Origin: Thalassotalea litorea
GTDB lineage: Bacteria; Pseudomonadota; Gammaproteobacteria; Enterobacterales; Alteromonadaceae
Reading direction: 5' to 3'
Assembly: GCF_005843925.1 (NCBI RefSeq)
Contig: NZ_VCBC01000005.1
Location: 62,001-126,000 of the forward strand
Length of the DNA stretch: 64,000 bases
How positions within the stretch are numbered: the stretch's first letter is position 1; each line of letters begins with the position of its first letter. The notes under the pieces were generated by a model. It searched no databases, was not told where the DNA came from, and saw only the letters and a program-made list of their open reading frames with translations. A program made the translations under genes and the position numbers. This document shows, one piece after another, positions 33,210 to 44,100 of this stretch.

Positions 33210-35113
33210 TAACTACTCTTCTCTTGAAATTCTTCTAATTCTTGCCAACGCTCATAGGCATTCTCTAACGCACGTTCCTGCGCTTGCAATGTTTCGAGTA
33301 TTGGCTGGGTAATTGTACTGTCCTGATTGAAAAAATCAGCGCTATTAATTTGCAATTGTAACGCTTCTACCTCACCTTCCAGTTTTTCTAATAGTGCGGG
33401 TAAGGCGTCTAATTCTCGTTTATCTTTGTAAGATAACTTAGTATTTGTTTTTTTAACTGAACTCGTTTTTACTTTAGTATTGGCTTTGATGTCAAATTGT
33501 TTCTTTTGTTCCGCTTTATCTGCTAAATATTTTTCAACATCAGAATAACCACCAAAAATTTGGTTGATTGTACCACTACCATCAAAATAAAGGCATGAAT
33601 TCACACAATTATTCACAAAATCCCGATCATGGCTGACCAACAATACCGTGCCTGGATAGTCGTTTATGACCATTTCCAGCAGTTCTAATGTTTCAATATC
33701 CAAATCATTCGTCGGTTCATCGAGGATGAGTAAATTACTGGGCCTGAGGAACAACTTCGCCAATAATAACCGATTCCTTTCTCCCCCGGATAATGCTCGC
33801 ACTGGAGTGCGGGCTCGTTTTGGGCTAAATAGGAAATCCTGTAAGTAACCTAACACATGACGTGTTCGGCCGTTAACCGTTATTTCCTGTTTTCCTTCCG
33901 AGACTGCATCTTGTACCGTTTGATTCACATCCAATTGCATGCGGTGCTGGTCAAAATAGGCAATTTCCAAATTAACGCCAAGTCGCATTTTTCCTTCGGT
34001 GTTTTCTAATTGCCCTGTGATCAATTTAAGCAAGGTTGATTTACCAGTACCATTGGCGCCAATCAAGGCAAGCTTCTCTCCTCGGGTAATTAACAATTCG
34101 AGATCGCGAATAATAACTTTTTCACCGAAGGCTACACCAACCCCTTCCCCTTCAAAGACCATTTTGCCGCTATTATCCCCTTTCGCGAACGTCATTTGCC
34201 CTTGCATTTTCACATCTCTTCGTTGGTTACGTTCTACCCGTAACTTCTCTAATGCACGGACTCGGCCTTCATTGCGAGTTCGGCGAGCTTTAATGCCCTG
34301 GCGAATCCAGGTTTCTTCTTCGGCGAGACGTTTGTCAAACAACTGATTTTGTTGCTGTTCGACCTGTAAGTCGTGTTCCTTCATCTCCAGGTATTTATCA
34401 TAATCCCCGGGATAACTTGTTAATATGCCACGATCTAAATCAACAATTCGGTTTGCCATAGAACGGATAAACGCGCGGTCATGACTAATAAAAATAATGG
34501 TGCCATTGAAGCCTTTTAAAAACGTTTCCAGCCAAAGTACACTTTCAATGTCCAAGTGGTTGGTTGGTTCGTCAAGCAACAGAACATCCGGATCCCTGAC
34601 AAGCGCCTGAGCCAACGCAATTTTACGTAACCAACCACCAGACAAAGAATTGACGCTGTCGTCAGCATTTAATGCAAGTTTGCTTAATACTTGTTCGATA
34701 CGTTGTTCATCTTGCCAAGCGTTGTTCCTTTCAAGCTTCACTTGAATATCGGTTAATCGAGCAAGGTTCTGTTCTGATGGGTCGTGAGCTACTAACGTAG
34801 TGAGCTGATGATACTCACGAATTAAGTCGCCATTGGCTTTCAAGCCTTCGGCAACGTAGTCAAAAATACTTTGTTCAGAGGTTTGTGGCGGATCCTGGGC
34901 AAGCATCGCGACAGTTATTTCATTAGAAAACACCAACTGACCATCATCGAGTAATTGATCCTGATTAATGATTTTTAATAACGAAGATTTACCCGCACCA
35001 TTGCGCCCTACAAGACACACCCGTTCTGAAGATTTAATCCTAAGCTCAGTGTTGGCCAGAATTTTGTCGTCACCAAACGCTAATTCGGCATTTGTTATTC
35101 TAATTATTTCCAT
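33209..35113 (-). CDS. uup: ABC-F ATPase Uup
   Basis: 634 residues, same as E. coli Uup (635). Two ABC cassettes without membrane domains. First: Walker A GRNGAGKSSLL near residue 37 and signature LSGGWLRKIALAQAL with LLLDEPTNHLD. Second: Walker A GANGTGKSTLL near 355 and LSGGERNRLLLAKLF with LILDEPTNDLD. A charged inter-domain linker (about 240-320) and a C-terminal coiled coil (about 560-634) complete the Uup layout. ABC-F proteins act on ribosomes; Uup also lowers precise transposon excision and binds DNA. Transcribed with the glutaredoxin-like gene (14-base overlap) and DUF3466. Confidence 0.94.
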   Translation of the reverse strand: MEIIRITNAELAFGDDKILANTELRIKSSERVCLVGRNGAGKSSLLKIINQDQLLDDGQLVFSNEITVAMLAQDPPQTSEQSIFDYVAEGLKANGDLIREYHQLTTLVAHDPSEQNLARLTDIQVKLERNNAWQDEQRIEQVLSKLALNADDSVNSLSGGWLRKIALAQALVRDPDVLLLDEPTNHLDIESVLWLETFLKGFNGTIIFISHDRAFIRSMANRIVDLDRGILTSYPGDYDKYLEMKEHDLQVEQQQNQLFDKRLAEEETWIRQGIKARRTRNEGRVRALEKLRVERNQRRDVKMQGQMTFAKGDNSGKMVFEGEGVGVAFGEKVIIRDLELLITRGEKLALIGANGTGKSTLLKLITGQLENTEGKMRLGVNLEIAYFDQHRMQLDVNQTVQDAVSEGKQEITVNGRTRHVLGYLQDFLFSPKRARTPVRALSGGERNRLLLAKLFLRPSNLLILDEPTNDLDIETLELLEMVINDYPGTVLLVSHDRDFVNNCVNSCLYFDGSGTINQIFGGYSDVEKYLADKAEQKKQFDIKANTKVKTSSVKKTNTKLSYKDKRELDALPALLEKLEGEVEALQLQINSADFFNQDSTITQPILETLQAQERALENAYERWQELEEFQEKSS

Positions 35114-35345
35114 CTATAAACTCGTTTAACTGCTCTAGATCAAATGGCCAGCCCAATACTTGGTCTCGGCCTTGAACTTCGATTACCGGTATCGTATTTT
35201 TAAATTTTTCTAACCAAACAGGATCATCAACAATATCGCGATATTCCAATTGTTCTTGATCAATACTTGCACTCTGATTGCACAATGCTAACGCCAAATC
35301 ACACAAGTGGCACCCAGCGGTGCCATACAAATAAATTTTATTCAT
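35100..35345 (-). CDS. Glutaredoxin-like protein (DUF836 type)
   Basis: 81 residues, a compact thioredoxin fold: IYLYGTAGCHLCDLALALCNQ with a C-x-x-C pair (C13, C16), then DIVDDPVWLEKFKNTIPVIEVQGRDQVLGWPFDLEQLNEF with the cis-proline after I. This matches the short glutaredoxin/DUF836 group often encoded beside uup. Redox partner unknown. Overlaps uup by 14 bases and is five bases after rlmL, so it is part of the rlmL-grx-uup-DUF3466 transcript. Confidence 0.85.
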   Translation of the reverse strand: MNKIYLYGTAGCHLCDLALALCNQSASIDQEQLEYRDIVDDPVWLEKFKNTIPVIEVQGRDQVLGWPFDLEQLNEFIDGNN

Positions 35346-35350
35346 CGGGT

Positions 35351-37477
35351 TTATCTACGGGTAACGATCCAACTATTGTGAATATGTTTATTTCGTTTAA
35401 AGTCCATATCTCGCGTTTTCTCAGTAAGTTCGTCGGCCTTAAATCCTAGCGCCGCAAGCGCTTCATGATCCATTTTAAAATGACGCTTATTGTTGGTGAA
35501 AATAAGTTCTCCACCCTCAGCGACCGCTTTCATTCCCATACTGAGGAGTTCGACGTGGTCCCTTTGCACATCAAACGTTTTATCCATGCGTTTAGAGTTT
35601 GAGAACGTAGGAGGATCAATAAATACAAGATCAAACTTGCTTTGGTTCTTTTCTAGCCATTGCAGGCAATCCGATTGTTCAAAGCGGTATTTATGCGAGC
35701 GCAAACCATTAAGCTCAAAATTATCCTGCGCCCAATCAAGGTAAGTATGAGACATATCGACAGTTGTGACCTGCTCCGCTCCACCTATTGCCGCCTGAAC
35801 GGATACCGAACCGGTATAAGCAAATAAGTTCAACAGGCTTTTCCCTGACGCTTTTTTGGCAACCAGTTGTCGTGTTTTACGGTGATCGAGAAACAATCCC
35901 GTATCCAGGTAATCCCAAAGATTGACTTTCAATCGAGCATCATATTCCTGAACCACCATAGAGCGGTCGGTTTTACCTAAGCTTTGATACTGATTCTTGC
36001 CTTTTTTCTTTTCCCGAGTTTTTAATGACACTTTCTCAGGTACAACATTAAGCACTTGTGGTGCCCAAAAAATAACTTCTTGTAATCTGGCTGCAGTTTT
36101 GGATTCTTCAATGTTCTTAGGTGCCGCGTATTCCTGAATGACAATATGATCGTCATAAACATCGACGGCGACGTTATATTCAGGAATATCGGCATCATAA
36201 ACGCGATAGCAATTGATCGCATTTTGCTTCAGCCAGCCCTTCAAACCTTTCAGGTTCTTTTTAAGTCGGTTTGCAAAGGCACTTGGTTGGCTCGTATCGA
36301 TAGCTGCACCAGCCCCCCGCTCTGCTTGCTCGGTGCTAATTTCGTAAAGAGCAAAAATACAATCGAGAGGCCCGTTCTTAAACTTATAGCGCTTATGGCT
36401 CGCCAACTTTAATAACTTTAACGTTTCAGGGTTGCCACTAATAATGGCCATCTTCCAATCAACAAACTCTTTTTTGATTTGTTGACCAAGTTTCGTAAAC
36501 GTTGCAACTAACTCCGGTAGAGAACCAATACGCTCACCATAAGGAGGATTAAAAACGATATGACCCGTAGAGTTAAATGGATTCTGTAAGTCTTCCGCAT
36601 TGCCGAGTTTAAACTCAATGTGATCGGAAAAGCCGGCGTTACGCGCGTTAGCTTTTGCGGTTTTCAACACCCGCGCATCCATATCAAAGCCATAAACTTT
36701 GCTGGTTAATTTGCTAAACTGTTGCGCATTTCGTGATTCTTCTTCCGCGAGAATGGATTGCCATAACTGGGCTTGATGTCCATGCCAGTATTCAAAGCCC
36801 CATTGTTCTCGGTTAACCCCTGGAGCAAGATCTGCTGCCATTGCGATGGCTTCCAGCAAAATCGTACCTGACCCACACATAGGGTCAACCAAAGGCTTAC
36901 TAGTGTCTTCTAACCAACCACTGCGAAGAATCAATGCTGCAGCCAGGTTCTCTTTCATCGGAGCGGCACCAGTATGTTCGCGATACCCTCGGTTAAATAG
37001 AGAGCGTCCTGAAAAATCCAGGTAAAAATGTACCTGATTCTTGATAAGGCGTGCCTGAATGCGAATGTCTGGACGAGATTTTTCTACATTAGGTCGTTCT
37101 AAACCCGCATCTCGAAATCGATCAACAATCGCATCTTTAACGGTAAGTGCACCAAATTGAGAATCCCTAATTGCCTGGTTCTTACCGACAAAGTCAACGG
37201 CAAATAACGCATCACTATCAAACTGTTCAGGCCAGACAATATCCAATGCTGCATTATATAAGTCTTCTTTTGACTGCACCCCTGCAGGTTCAGATAGTTG
37301 CAATAAAACACGACTTGCCAATCGAGTTTTTAAAACAATTCGATACGCGGTTTCAAATTCTGTCTGAAAATAAACACCTTCAGGTTTTTGCACAACCTGT
37401 TGGCCGCCAAGGGCAGTGATTTCCTCAGCAAGTAAGGGTTCGATTCCAAAGGAGGTTAACGCTAAAAAATTTTGCAT
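35351..37477 (-). CDS. rlmL: Bifunctional 23S rRNA methyltransferase RlmKL
   Basis: 708 residues, E. coli RlmKL length 702. Domains: N-terminal THUMP (about 50-155), first methyltransferase domain (RlmL; m2G2445) with PMCGSGTILLEA and FNPPYGER (NPPY), and C-terminal methyltransferase domain (RlmK; m7G2069) with FAYTGSVSVQAAIGGAEQVTTVDMS and FIDPPTFSNSKRM. Modifies 23S rRNA in the cytosol during 50S assembly. First gene of the leftward transcript; divergent from the initiator tRNA array. Confidence 0.96.
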   Translation of the reverse strand: MQNFLALTSFGIEPLLAEEITALGGQQVVQKPEGVYFQTEFETAYRIVLKTRLASRVLLQLSEPAGVQSKEDLYNAALDIVWPEQFDSDALFAVDFVGKNQAIRDSQFGALTVKDAIVDRFRDAGLERPNVEKSRPDIRIQARLIKNQVHFYLDFSGRSLFNRGYREHTGAAPMKENLAAALILRSGWLEDTSKPLVDPMCGSGTILLEAIAMAADLAPGVNREQWGFEYWHGHQAQLWQSILAEEESRNAQQFSKLTSKVYGFDMDARVLKTAKANARNAGFSDHIEFKLGNAEDLQNPFNSTGHIVFNPPYGERIGSLPELVATFTKLGQQIKKEFVDWKMAIISGNPETLKLLKLASHKRYKFKNGPLDCIFALYEISTEQAERGAGAAIDTSQPSAFANRLKKNLKGLKGWLKQNAINCYRVYDADIPEYNVAVDVYDDHIVIQEYAAPKNIEESKTAARLQEVIFWAPQVLNVVPEKVSLKTREKKKGKNQYQSLGKTDRSMVVQEYDARLKVNLWDYLDTGLFLDHRKTRQLVAKKASGKSLLNLFAYTGSVSVQAAIGGAEQVTTVDMSHTYLDWAQDNFELNGLRSHKYRFEQSDCLQWLEKNQSKFDLVFIDPPTFSNSKRMDKTFDVQRDHVELLSMGMKAVAEGGELIFTNNKRHFKMDHEALAALGFKADELTEKTRDMDFKRNKHIHNSWIVTRR

Positions 37478-37670
37478 AATATCTGTCGCGGGAGTTCAAT
37501 GGCGTGGATTATAAACAAAGACAGTGTTTTTGTCCTGAATGAATTGCTAATAAAAGAGACAAAGTTAATCATAACTTATGAATAAGAATAGCAATTCGGA
37601 CAATAAAGCGTCAGCTTGTGTGTTAATCGCTCAAGATTACACTTTGTTATAATATTTGTGTGTTTATCGC

Positions 37671-37699
37671 TTGCATTGTCCGTGGGCAATCCTTATAGT
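37671..37699 (+). promoter_or_regulatory. Promoter of initiator tRNA copy 1
   Basis: TTGCAT (37671-37676), 17-base spacer, TATAGT (37694-37699), then the tRNA 16 bases later. A good sigma70 match in an otherwise AT-rich region. Confidence 0.75.
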
Positions 37700-37715
37700 A
37701 CGCTTCGATTTCAGG

Positions 37716-37792
<77 letters not shown>

Positions 37793-38084
37793 ATTCTCTT
37801 GAATTGAAGATAGTGTAGGAATTCTGAGTAAGCGTATTAAACAACTGACTCGTCAGTTCGCTAATACAAAATCAGGGCTCCCGCAACCAACTTTCTTATA
37901 ATATAGAGAGTGTAGGAATTCTGAGTAAGCGTATTAAGCAACTGACTCGTCAGTTCGCTAATACAAAAATCAGGGCTCCCGCAACCAACTTTCTTATAAT
38001 ATAGAGAGTGTAGGAATTCTGAGTAAGCGTATTAAACAACTGACTCGTCAGTTCGCTAATGCAAAATCAGATCTCTTACAACTA
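37793..38084 (+). repeat. tRNA-fMet tail tandem repeats, units 1-3
   Basis: Three head-to-tail units of 97, 98 and 97 bp (37793-37889, 37890-37987, 37988-38084). Each runs from just after a tRNA tail to the end of the next copy of the last 14 nt of tRNA-fMet (GGCTCCCGCAACCA). The third tail is decayed. Each unit contains the constant GTAGGAATTCTGAGTAAGC and a 34-nt nested inverted repeat (37834-37867, 37931-37964, 38029-38062) made of GTATTA/TAATAC outside and AACTGAC/GTCAGTT inside. No open frame and no terminator is apparent. Confidence 0.92.
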
Positions 38085-38130
38085 ATGTTCTTTTATAAAG
38101 AAAATTAGTATACTGAAAACGTAACACAGG

Positions 38131-38207
<77 letters not shown>

Positions 38208-38402
38208 ACTTTCTTCTAATAAAGAAAGCGTAGGAATTCTGAGTAAGCGTATTATGCCACTGACTCGTCAGTTCACTAATACAAAAATCAGGGCTCCCAC
38301 AACCAACTTTCTTTTAATAAAGAAAGAGCAGGAATTCTGAGTAAGCGTATTAAACAACTGACTCGTCAGTTCGCTAATACAAAATCAGGGCTCCCGAAAC
38401 CA
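38208..38402 (+). repeat. tRNA-fMet tail tandem repeats, units 4-5
   Basis: Two units of 98 and 97 bp (38208-38305, 38306-38402) of the same design as units 1-3, with tail copies GGCTCCCACAACCA and GGCTCCCGAAACCA and nested inverted repeats at 38249-38282 and 38347-38380. Unit 5 also shows an 8-bp hairpin CTTTCTTT-TAAT-AAAGAAAG right after the tail. Unit 4 carries a two-base change in the inner left arm that weakens the inner stem. Confidence 0.92.
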
Positions 38403-38465
38403 ATTCTTTTCAAATAGAATCAAAACAATTTGAGGCTTTCCTACGATAATAGTAGGTCATTCGGA

Positions 38466-38542
<77 letters not shown>

Positions 38543-38704
38543 ACCTTCTTAAACAAAAAAATCATTCGAAATGCGCAAGTAAGCGTAATATTCCCATTTG
38601 CCAATCGATCATCCTTAAAGCTTTTATCAAAAACCCTTGTTTCAACTTGTGTAAATCTCAATTGTCTGACAAAGTTCTAGTCTTTGAAATTTAGGAACAT
38701 TCCC

Positions 38705-38917
38705 ATGTCTATCCCCATCGGAAAATATCAACATTACAAAGGGCCCTTTTATCAAGTTCTGCATGTAGCCAAGCATAGTGAAACAGAAGAAGAATTTGTT
38801 GTTTACAAGACGCTATACGGTGATATGAGTGTGTGGATCCGACCTCTTTCAATGTTTATTGAAAAAGTTGAGAACGAAGGTTTAGAGCAACCCCGGTTTG
38901 TAAAAGTCGACGATTAA
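38705..38917 (+). CDS. DUF1653 family protein
   Basis: 70 residues from ATG 38705, chosen because AGGA (38692-38695) precedes it; an in-frame TTG at 38684 is less likely. DUF1653: IGKYQHYKGPFYQVLHVAKHSETEEEFVVYKTLYGDMSVWIRPLSMF. The family is a small SH3-like barrel of unknown function, sometimes fused to other domains. Single cytosolic gene after the initiator tRNAs, convergent with acyP. Confidence 0.88.
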   Translation: MSIPIGKYQHYKGPFYQVLHVAKHSETEEEFVVYKTLYGDMSVWIRPLSMFIEKVENEGLEQPRFVKVDD

Positions 38918-39000
38918 GCGACACTAGGCCGTCTCATTCCAGACTGTCCAGAACAAGCCCTCGACAAACCAAGCGCTAGATTAGATTTTCGATAGATACT

Positions 39001-39030
39001 AAAATGCCAAAGCTGGTGCTTCGGCATTTT
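39001..39030. terminator. Bidirectional terminator between DUF1653 and acyP
   Basis: AAAATGCC..AAGC/GCTT..GGCATTTT hairpin (G-U at one position) with A/T runs on both sides, placed between convergent stops. Confidence 0.7.
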
Positions 39031-39036
39031 CTAATA

Positions 39037-39306
39037 TTAACCAATCGAAAAATGATTGATATCCCTGGCATGCGTAGATTCGGCCTCTACACTTTCAACT
39101 TCTGCTTCCTCCGGTCCTTGCTCTAACCACGCAAGCATTTTTTGAGCGTTTTCTTCGGGCCCACACACCATCACTTCCAAGCTGCCATCTTCCTGATTAT
39201 GTGCGTAGCCACTAAGTCCTAAGTCTATGGCCATATTTTGGGCGGCTGCTCGAAAATAAACGCCTTGAACAAGGCCCGTTACGGTCGCTATATAGCAAAC
39301 TTTCAT
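39037..39306 (-). CDS. acyP: Acylphosphatase
   Basis: 89 residues, standard length. Hydrolyses the carboxyl-phosphate bond of acyl phosphates. The active-site loop VQGVYFRAAAQ provides R19, and the second essential residue is N37 in GYAHNQEDGSLEV. Both catalytic residues are present. Cytosolic single gene. Confidence 0.93.
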   Translation of the reverse strand: MKVCYIATVTGLVQGVYFRAAAQNMAIDLGLSGYAHNQEDGSLEVMVCGPEENAQKMLAWLEQGPEEAEVESVEAESTHARDINHFSIG

Positions 39307-39478
39307 ATCTGTACCTTAGTTATTTGTTATTTTCGTCCGATTGCGTCCGATTACCAATTCGATTCTAGAAATAAACCATTCTTAAAGATTATTTCGTAAA
39401 GTCGATTGGCATAATTCATTGTTTAGCTAGCTACCATTGCTTACAATCAGTACTCTTTTACTCATTTAAGAATATAGT

Positions 39479-40672
39479 ATGTCTGCACGAGTTTTGTTAA
39501 ACCCAGGAAGAGAAAAATCGCTTTTACGTCGTCACCCGTGGATATTTTCCAAAGCAATTAAGAAAGTGATCGGAAAACCTATCTCTGGAGAGACAGTCGA
39601 TGTGTTTGATAGCCAAGGTAAATGGCTGGCAAAAGGCGCTTTTTCACCGGATTCACAAATAAGAATCCGAGTCTGGAGCTTTATTCAGAAGGAGGAGGTA
39701 AATGATCAATTCTTCCTCGATAAAATGACGTCAGCGTTACAACTTAGACAACATACGATCAAAGCCGCTAACCTGACTGGATATCGATTAATTGCCGGTG
39801 AATCTGACGGATTACCCGGAGTTACAATTGATATCTATGATTCTATTATTAGTTGCCAATTACTTAGTGCCGGTGCAGAGTTTAACCGTCACTTAATATT
39901 AAAAGCTCTGGAAACTCTTTTTCCTACACACAGTATTTATGATCGCAGTGATGTAGAGGTTCGAAAGAAGGAAGGATTAGAGCTTACTCGCGGTTGGATA
40001 AAATCTCCCGCGGATGAATCGTCCATCGCCACCATTACCGAACACGACGTACAAATTCAAGTGAATGTCGACACCGGCCATAAAACCGGCTTTTACCTTG
40101 ATCAACGCGATTCACGGATTGCTGCAGGTCGGTACGCAAAAGATAAAACCATATTAAACTGTTTTTCCTATACAGGGACATTTTCATTACATTGCGCTAA
40201 ACAGGGGGCCAAAAAGGTCACCAATGTCGACGTTTCCGAAACTGCAATCGAGCTTAGTAAAGAAAATCTTCGACTTAATGGAATTTCTGAGGAAGTCGTA
40301 GATCATGTTCAAGCGGACGTTTTCAAATTACTGCGCAAATATCGAGAGCAAGGTACGCGTTTTGATATGATAATTCTCGACCCGCCAAAATTTGCGGAAT
40401 CCAAAGCACAACTCAATGGTGCTTGTAGAGGGTACAAAGATATCAATATGTTAGCGATGCAGTTACTCAACCCTAATGGCATTCTCCTGACATTTTCCTG
40501 CTCTGGGCTAATGGAAGCGAACCTATTTCAAAAGGTGGTCGCGGATGCAGCCCTAGATGCAAAACGTCAGGCAAGGATCATTGAAAGGTTGCAACAGGCG
40601 AGTGATCACCCCATAGCTACCAACTTTCCGGAAGGGTATTATTTGAAAGGTCTGGTTTGTTATATGGATTAA
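39479..40672 (+). CDS. rlmI: 23S rRNA (cytosine-1962-C5) methyltransferase
   Basis: 397 residues, E. coli RlmI length 396. N-terminal PUA domain ([24 protein letters not shown], about 5-75), an EEHGI-like middle region, then a SAM domain at about 220-370: [46 protein letters not shown] and LTFSCSGLM with the catalytic cysteine. Adds m5C to 23S rRNA. Single gene with an ATG at 39479; convergent with the PilZ gene 15 bases away. Confidence 0.95.
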   Translation: MSARVLLNPGREKSLLRRHPWIFSKAIKKVIGKPISGETVDVFDSQGKWLAKGAFSPDSQIRIRVWSFIQKEEVNDQFFLDKMTSALQLRQHTIKAANLTGYRLIAGESDGLPGVTIDIYDSIISCQLLSAGAEFNRHLILKALETLFPTHSIYDRSDVEVRKKEGLELTRGWIKSPADESSIATITEHDVQIQVNVDTGHKTGFYLDQRDSRIAAGRYAKDKTILNCFSYTGTFSLHCAKQGAKKVTNVDVSETAIELSKENLRLNGISEEVVDHVQADVFKLLRKYREQGTRFDMIILDPPKFAESKAQLNGACRGYKDINMLAMQLLNPNGILLTFSCSGLMEANLFQKVVADAALDAKRQARIIERLQQASDHPIATNFPEGYYLKGLVCYMD

Positions 40673-40686
40673 CCGGTTTCGGGTGA

Positions 40687-41088
40687 CTAAAAATCGTCTT
40701 GTAACCAACTAATTGCGAGCAGGTATCGTTCATCTGGCTGCGTTTGGCAGCGAATCACTTTACCTTGCTCGAGGCAAACGGCTAATTCACTTTGTAAATC
40801 AAACTCGTTTTCAACTCGGATCAAAGTCCCTGTGGCCACCGGATGCATTAATTCAACGGCCATGCCACCATCACTGACATCCACACAAGTGCCCTGCACT
40901 TTCACCGCATCTTCTTCATCATCAAGAATCAATTGAATCGGTTTGTTGAGCAGATTTCGATAGTTTGCTCTTTTTTCCTGGATTGCACTCACGCCATAGT
41001 CCTTGTTGTAGACTTCATTACCGGAAACATAACCGATAACTTTCTCCTTTGTTATAGGTAGGTTCAGATCTTTTGTCAAAAACTTCAC
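40687..41088 (-). CDS. PilZ-domain protein
   Basis: 133 residues. The central region has the two c-di-GMP-binding elements of PilZ: an arginine-containing EKRANYR (RxxxR) near residue 38-44 and D-V-S-D-G-G-M near residue 71, followed by strands ending in AISWL. Predicted to bind c-di-GMP and act through protein contacts. Effector target unknown. Single gene, ending just after rlmI and starting upstream of hrpA. Confidence 0.8.
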   Translation of the reverse strand: MKFLTKDLNLPITKEKVIGYVSGNEVYNKDYGVSAIQEKRANYRNLLNKPIQLILDDEEDAVKVQGTCVDVSDGGMAVELMHPVATGTLIRVENEFDLQSELAVCLEQGKVIRCQTQPDERYLLAISWLQDDF

Positions 41089-41190
41089 GCGAAACTCTTA
41101 CAACTAAACAGATTCAATCGTAACCCTAACCAAAACCGCTGTCCGCGCAGTCTATAGCTTGCCAGGAATTAATTGTTGTTTAGCTCTTAC

Positions 41191-44100
41191 TTAGCTGCGG
41201 TTTAGTTCTGCGATATGATTTTTAATTCTTTTTAAGGAAATCGGATAAGCAGTACCAAGATTTTGTGCAAACAGAGAAATCCTAAACTCTTCTACCATCC
41301 ACTTGAGTTGGTGAATATCGACTTCCGATGCTCCATTGCGACTTTGCTCAAGCAAATTTTTCACCATCGCTTGCGATTTTTCTACTTCCAACATTTTCAA
41401 TCGATCTTGGTTAGGATCTATCGGCAATTTTTCCAAACGTCGTATGATACCTTTGAGGTAGCGAAGAACATCATCTAATTTATCGATGCCACAATCCGTC
41501 ACAAAACCTTTAAAAACCAACTGAGCTAACTGCTCTTTAATATCACCGTGGGATTGAATCGCCGCGAACCCTAGGTTTCCCTTAAGCTGTTTTTGGATTT
41601 GATGATGCAAAGACAAAATCTGTTCAAGCTTAATCGCACTATGCAAAACCGTATCTGAAATGTCGGCCCTTACCTTGTCTCTTGTTTCTGAAAAACGAGT
41701 TTCATCATAAGGTAGCTCACCTTGCTTCGAGATTATCGACCGCGCGCTGGCGTGAATGCAATCGACTAAAAGGTCGGAAATTTTGCCGAAGGGATTAAAA
41801 TAAAGCCCTAACTTGGATTTATTAGGCAGTTTTTGTTCTAAGTATTTAATGGGTGAAGGAATACTTAATAACACCAATCGCGTGACGCCTTTAATCATAC
41901 TTTCCGTCGCTTGTTGCTCGGTCTCGAAAAGTTCTATGGAAACGTCTTTGCCCTGATCGACTAACGCAGGAAAAGCCTGAATAGTAATATTCGCCGTATT
42001 CTTTTGATAACTTTTCGGTAAGCGACCAAAACTCCAGTCTGTAAGGTGCTGTTTTTCTATCCCTTTATCGGCAACCGCTTTTATCGATTTTTTCACTTGA
42101 GATTGCAATTGCTCCTTTAATTGCACAATATCTCGACTTTGTCCCAGCAACTTGCCTTTTTCATTGACCACTTTAAAATTCATTTTTAAATGTGCTGCCA
42201 ATTCACTATCATTCCATAACTCAGGTTCAATGCGCATTCCACTCATTTTCAATAGCTGTTTGGCCATTGCTTGTGTTAACGACAATTCACCTGGGGATAT
42301 CGCGTTAAAACATGCCTGAGCATAATTGGGTGCCGGTACAAAATTCTTTCTTACTTGTTTCGGCAATCCCCTGAGAAGGGCAGTAATTTTTTCCAAGCGT
42401 AAAGCCGGTATCAACCAATCAAAATCAACATCCTGTATTTGATTCAGTACTGAGATTGGGATATTGATAGTCACGCCATCATCAATGCTACCTGGATCAA
42501 AATGGTAGCTTATCGGCAAACTCAAGTTTTCCTGACGCCAAATAGTTGGGTAATCCTGAACATTAATATCATCCCGATCATCTTGCAGCGCATCTTGTTT
42601 ACTCATAGTGAGTAGTTCAGGCGTTTGCCGCTTCGTTTTTTTCCACCAATTTAGAAAACTTGCCTGATCGCAAATGGCTTCTGGCAGCTTTTGTAAGTAA
42701 AAGTCCACCAATTGCTCTTCATCTACAAGAAATTCGCGTCGACGCGACTTATCTTCCATATCGATGATTTCTTCAATCATCTTTCTATTTTTGGCCAAAA
42801 AACCTTCGTTAATCGAGCTTTCACCTAACACTAGTGCGTGCCTGGCAAACAGTAGTCGACAGGTTTGTGGATCAACTTTGCTGTAGTTCACTTTGCGCTT
42901 GGCGACAATCACTAAGCCGTACAAACTCACCTGTTCAAATGCCATCACGGCACCTTGCTTTTTCTCCCAATGAGGCTCGAGATACGTTCGTTTTACCAAA
43001 TGTTTTGCTAAGGGTTCAACCCAGTCAACATCAATTCGGGCACAAAATCTCGCAAACAAACGACTGGTTTCAACAAGTTCCGCTGCCATAACCCATTTCG
43101 GTGTTTTCTTTGCTAATCCAGAACCGGGAAAAATGGAAAAACGAGAATTACGCGCGCCTATGTATTCTCTATTTTCATCAAGGTTACCAAGATGACTTAG
43201 CAAACCAGACAATATCGCCTGGTGAATTGAGTCATGATTGCCAATCTCGAGAGTGAGTTGTCCACTATCATCGGCAATTTTTACTGAAGGTGTGAATTGT
43301 GACAACACAATGCCCTGCTCTTTACAACTCAAACGGAGCTGGGAAACGATGTCCTGCCACTCACGGATGCGCAAATAGGACAGGTACTGTTTTTTACACA
43401 TGTTTCGAAACTGATTGTTGCTCAGACTTTTTTGCTGTTGTTGGATATAAACCCAGAGATTTAACAGGCTGATAAAATCCGATGTTTTGTCTTTAAAGCG
43501 GTTATGAAACTGGTCTGCCGCTTGTTGTTTTTCCATCGGTCGCTCACGCGGGTCCTGAATTGTCAGCCCTGCGGTAATAATCGCTAACTCCTGGCCACAG
43601 CCAAATTCACTGGCGGTCATCAGCATTTTCGCCAGACGAGGATCAATTGGCAGACGCGCGAGATTACGTCCTTCAGGCGTTAATTTTACCGGACCGGATT
43701 TGGACTCTTTAACGGCATTTAATTCCAGTAACAAACGCATGCCGTCATTAATATTGCGTTGATCCGGTGGTTGTACAAATGGAAAATCGGCAATACTGCC
43801 TAAATCAAGCGCCAACATTTGCAAAATCACCGTAGCCAAATTAGTTCTTAATATTTCTGGGTCGGTAAATTCAGGGCGAGACAGAAAATCTTCTTCTGAA
43901 TACAATCGAATACAAACGCCTTTAGCAACACGACCACAGCGTCCAGAGCGTTGATTTGCGCTTGCCTGGGAAATCGGTTCAATCGGCAATCGTTGGACTT
44001 TGGTTCGATAACTGTAGCGAGATATCCTTGCGGTGCCCGTATCGATAACATAACGTATGCCAGGTACCGTCAAAGACGTCTCTGCGACATTCGTAGAAAG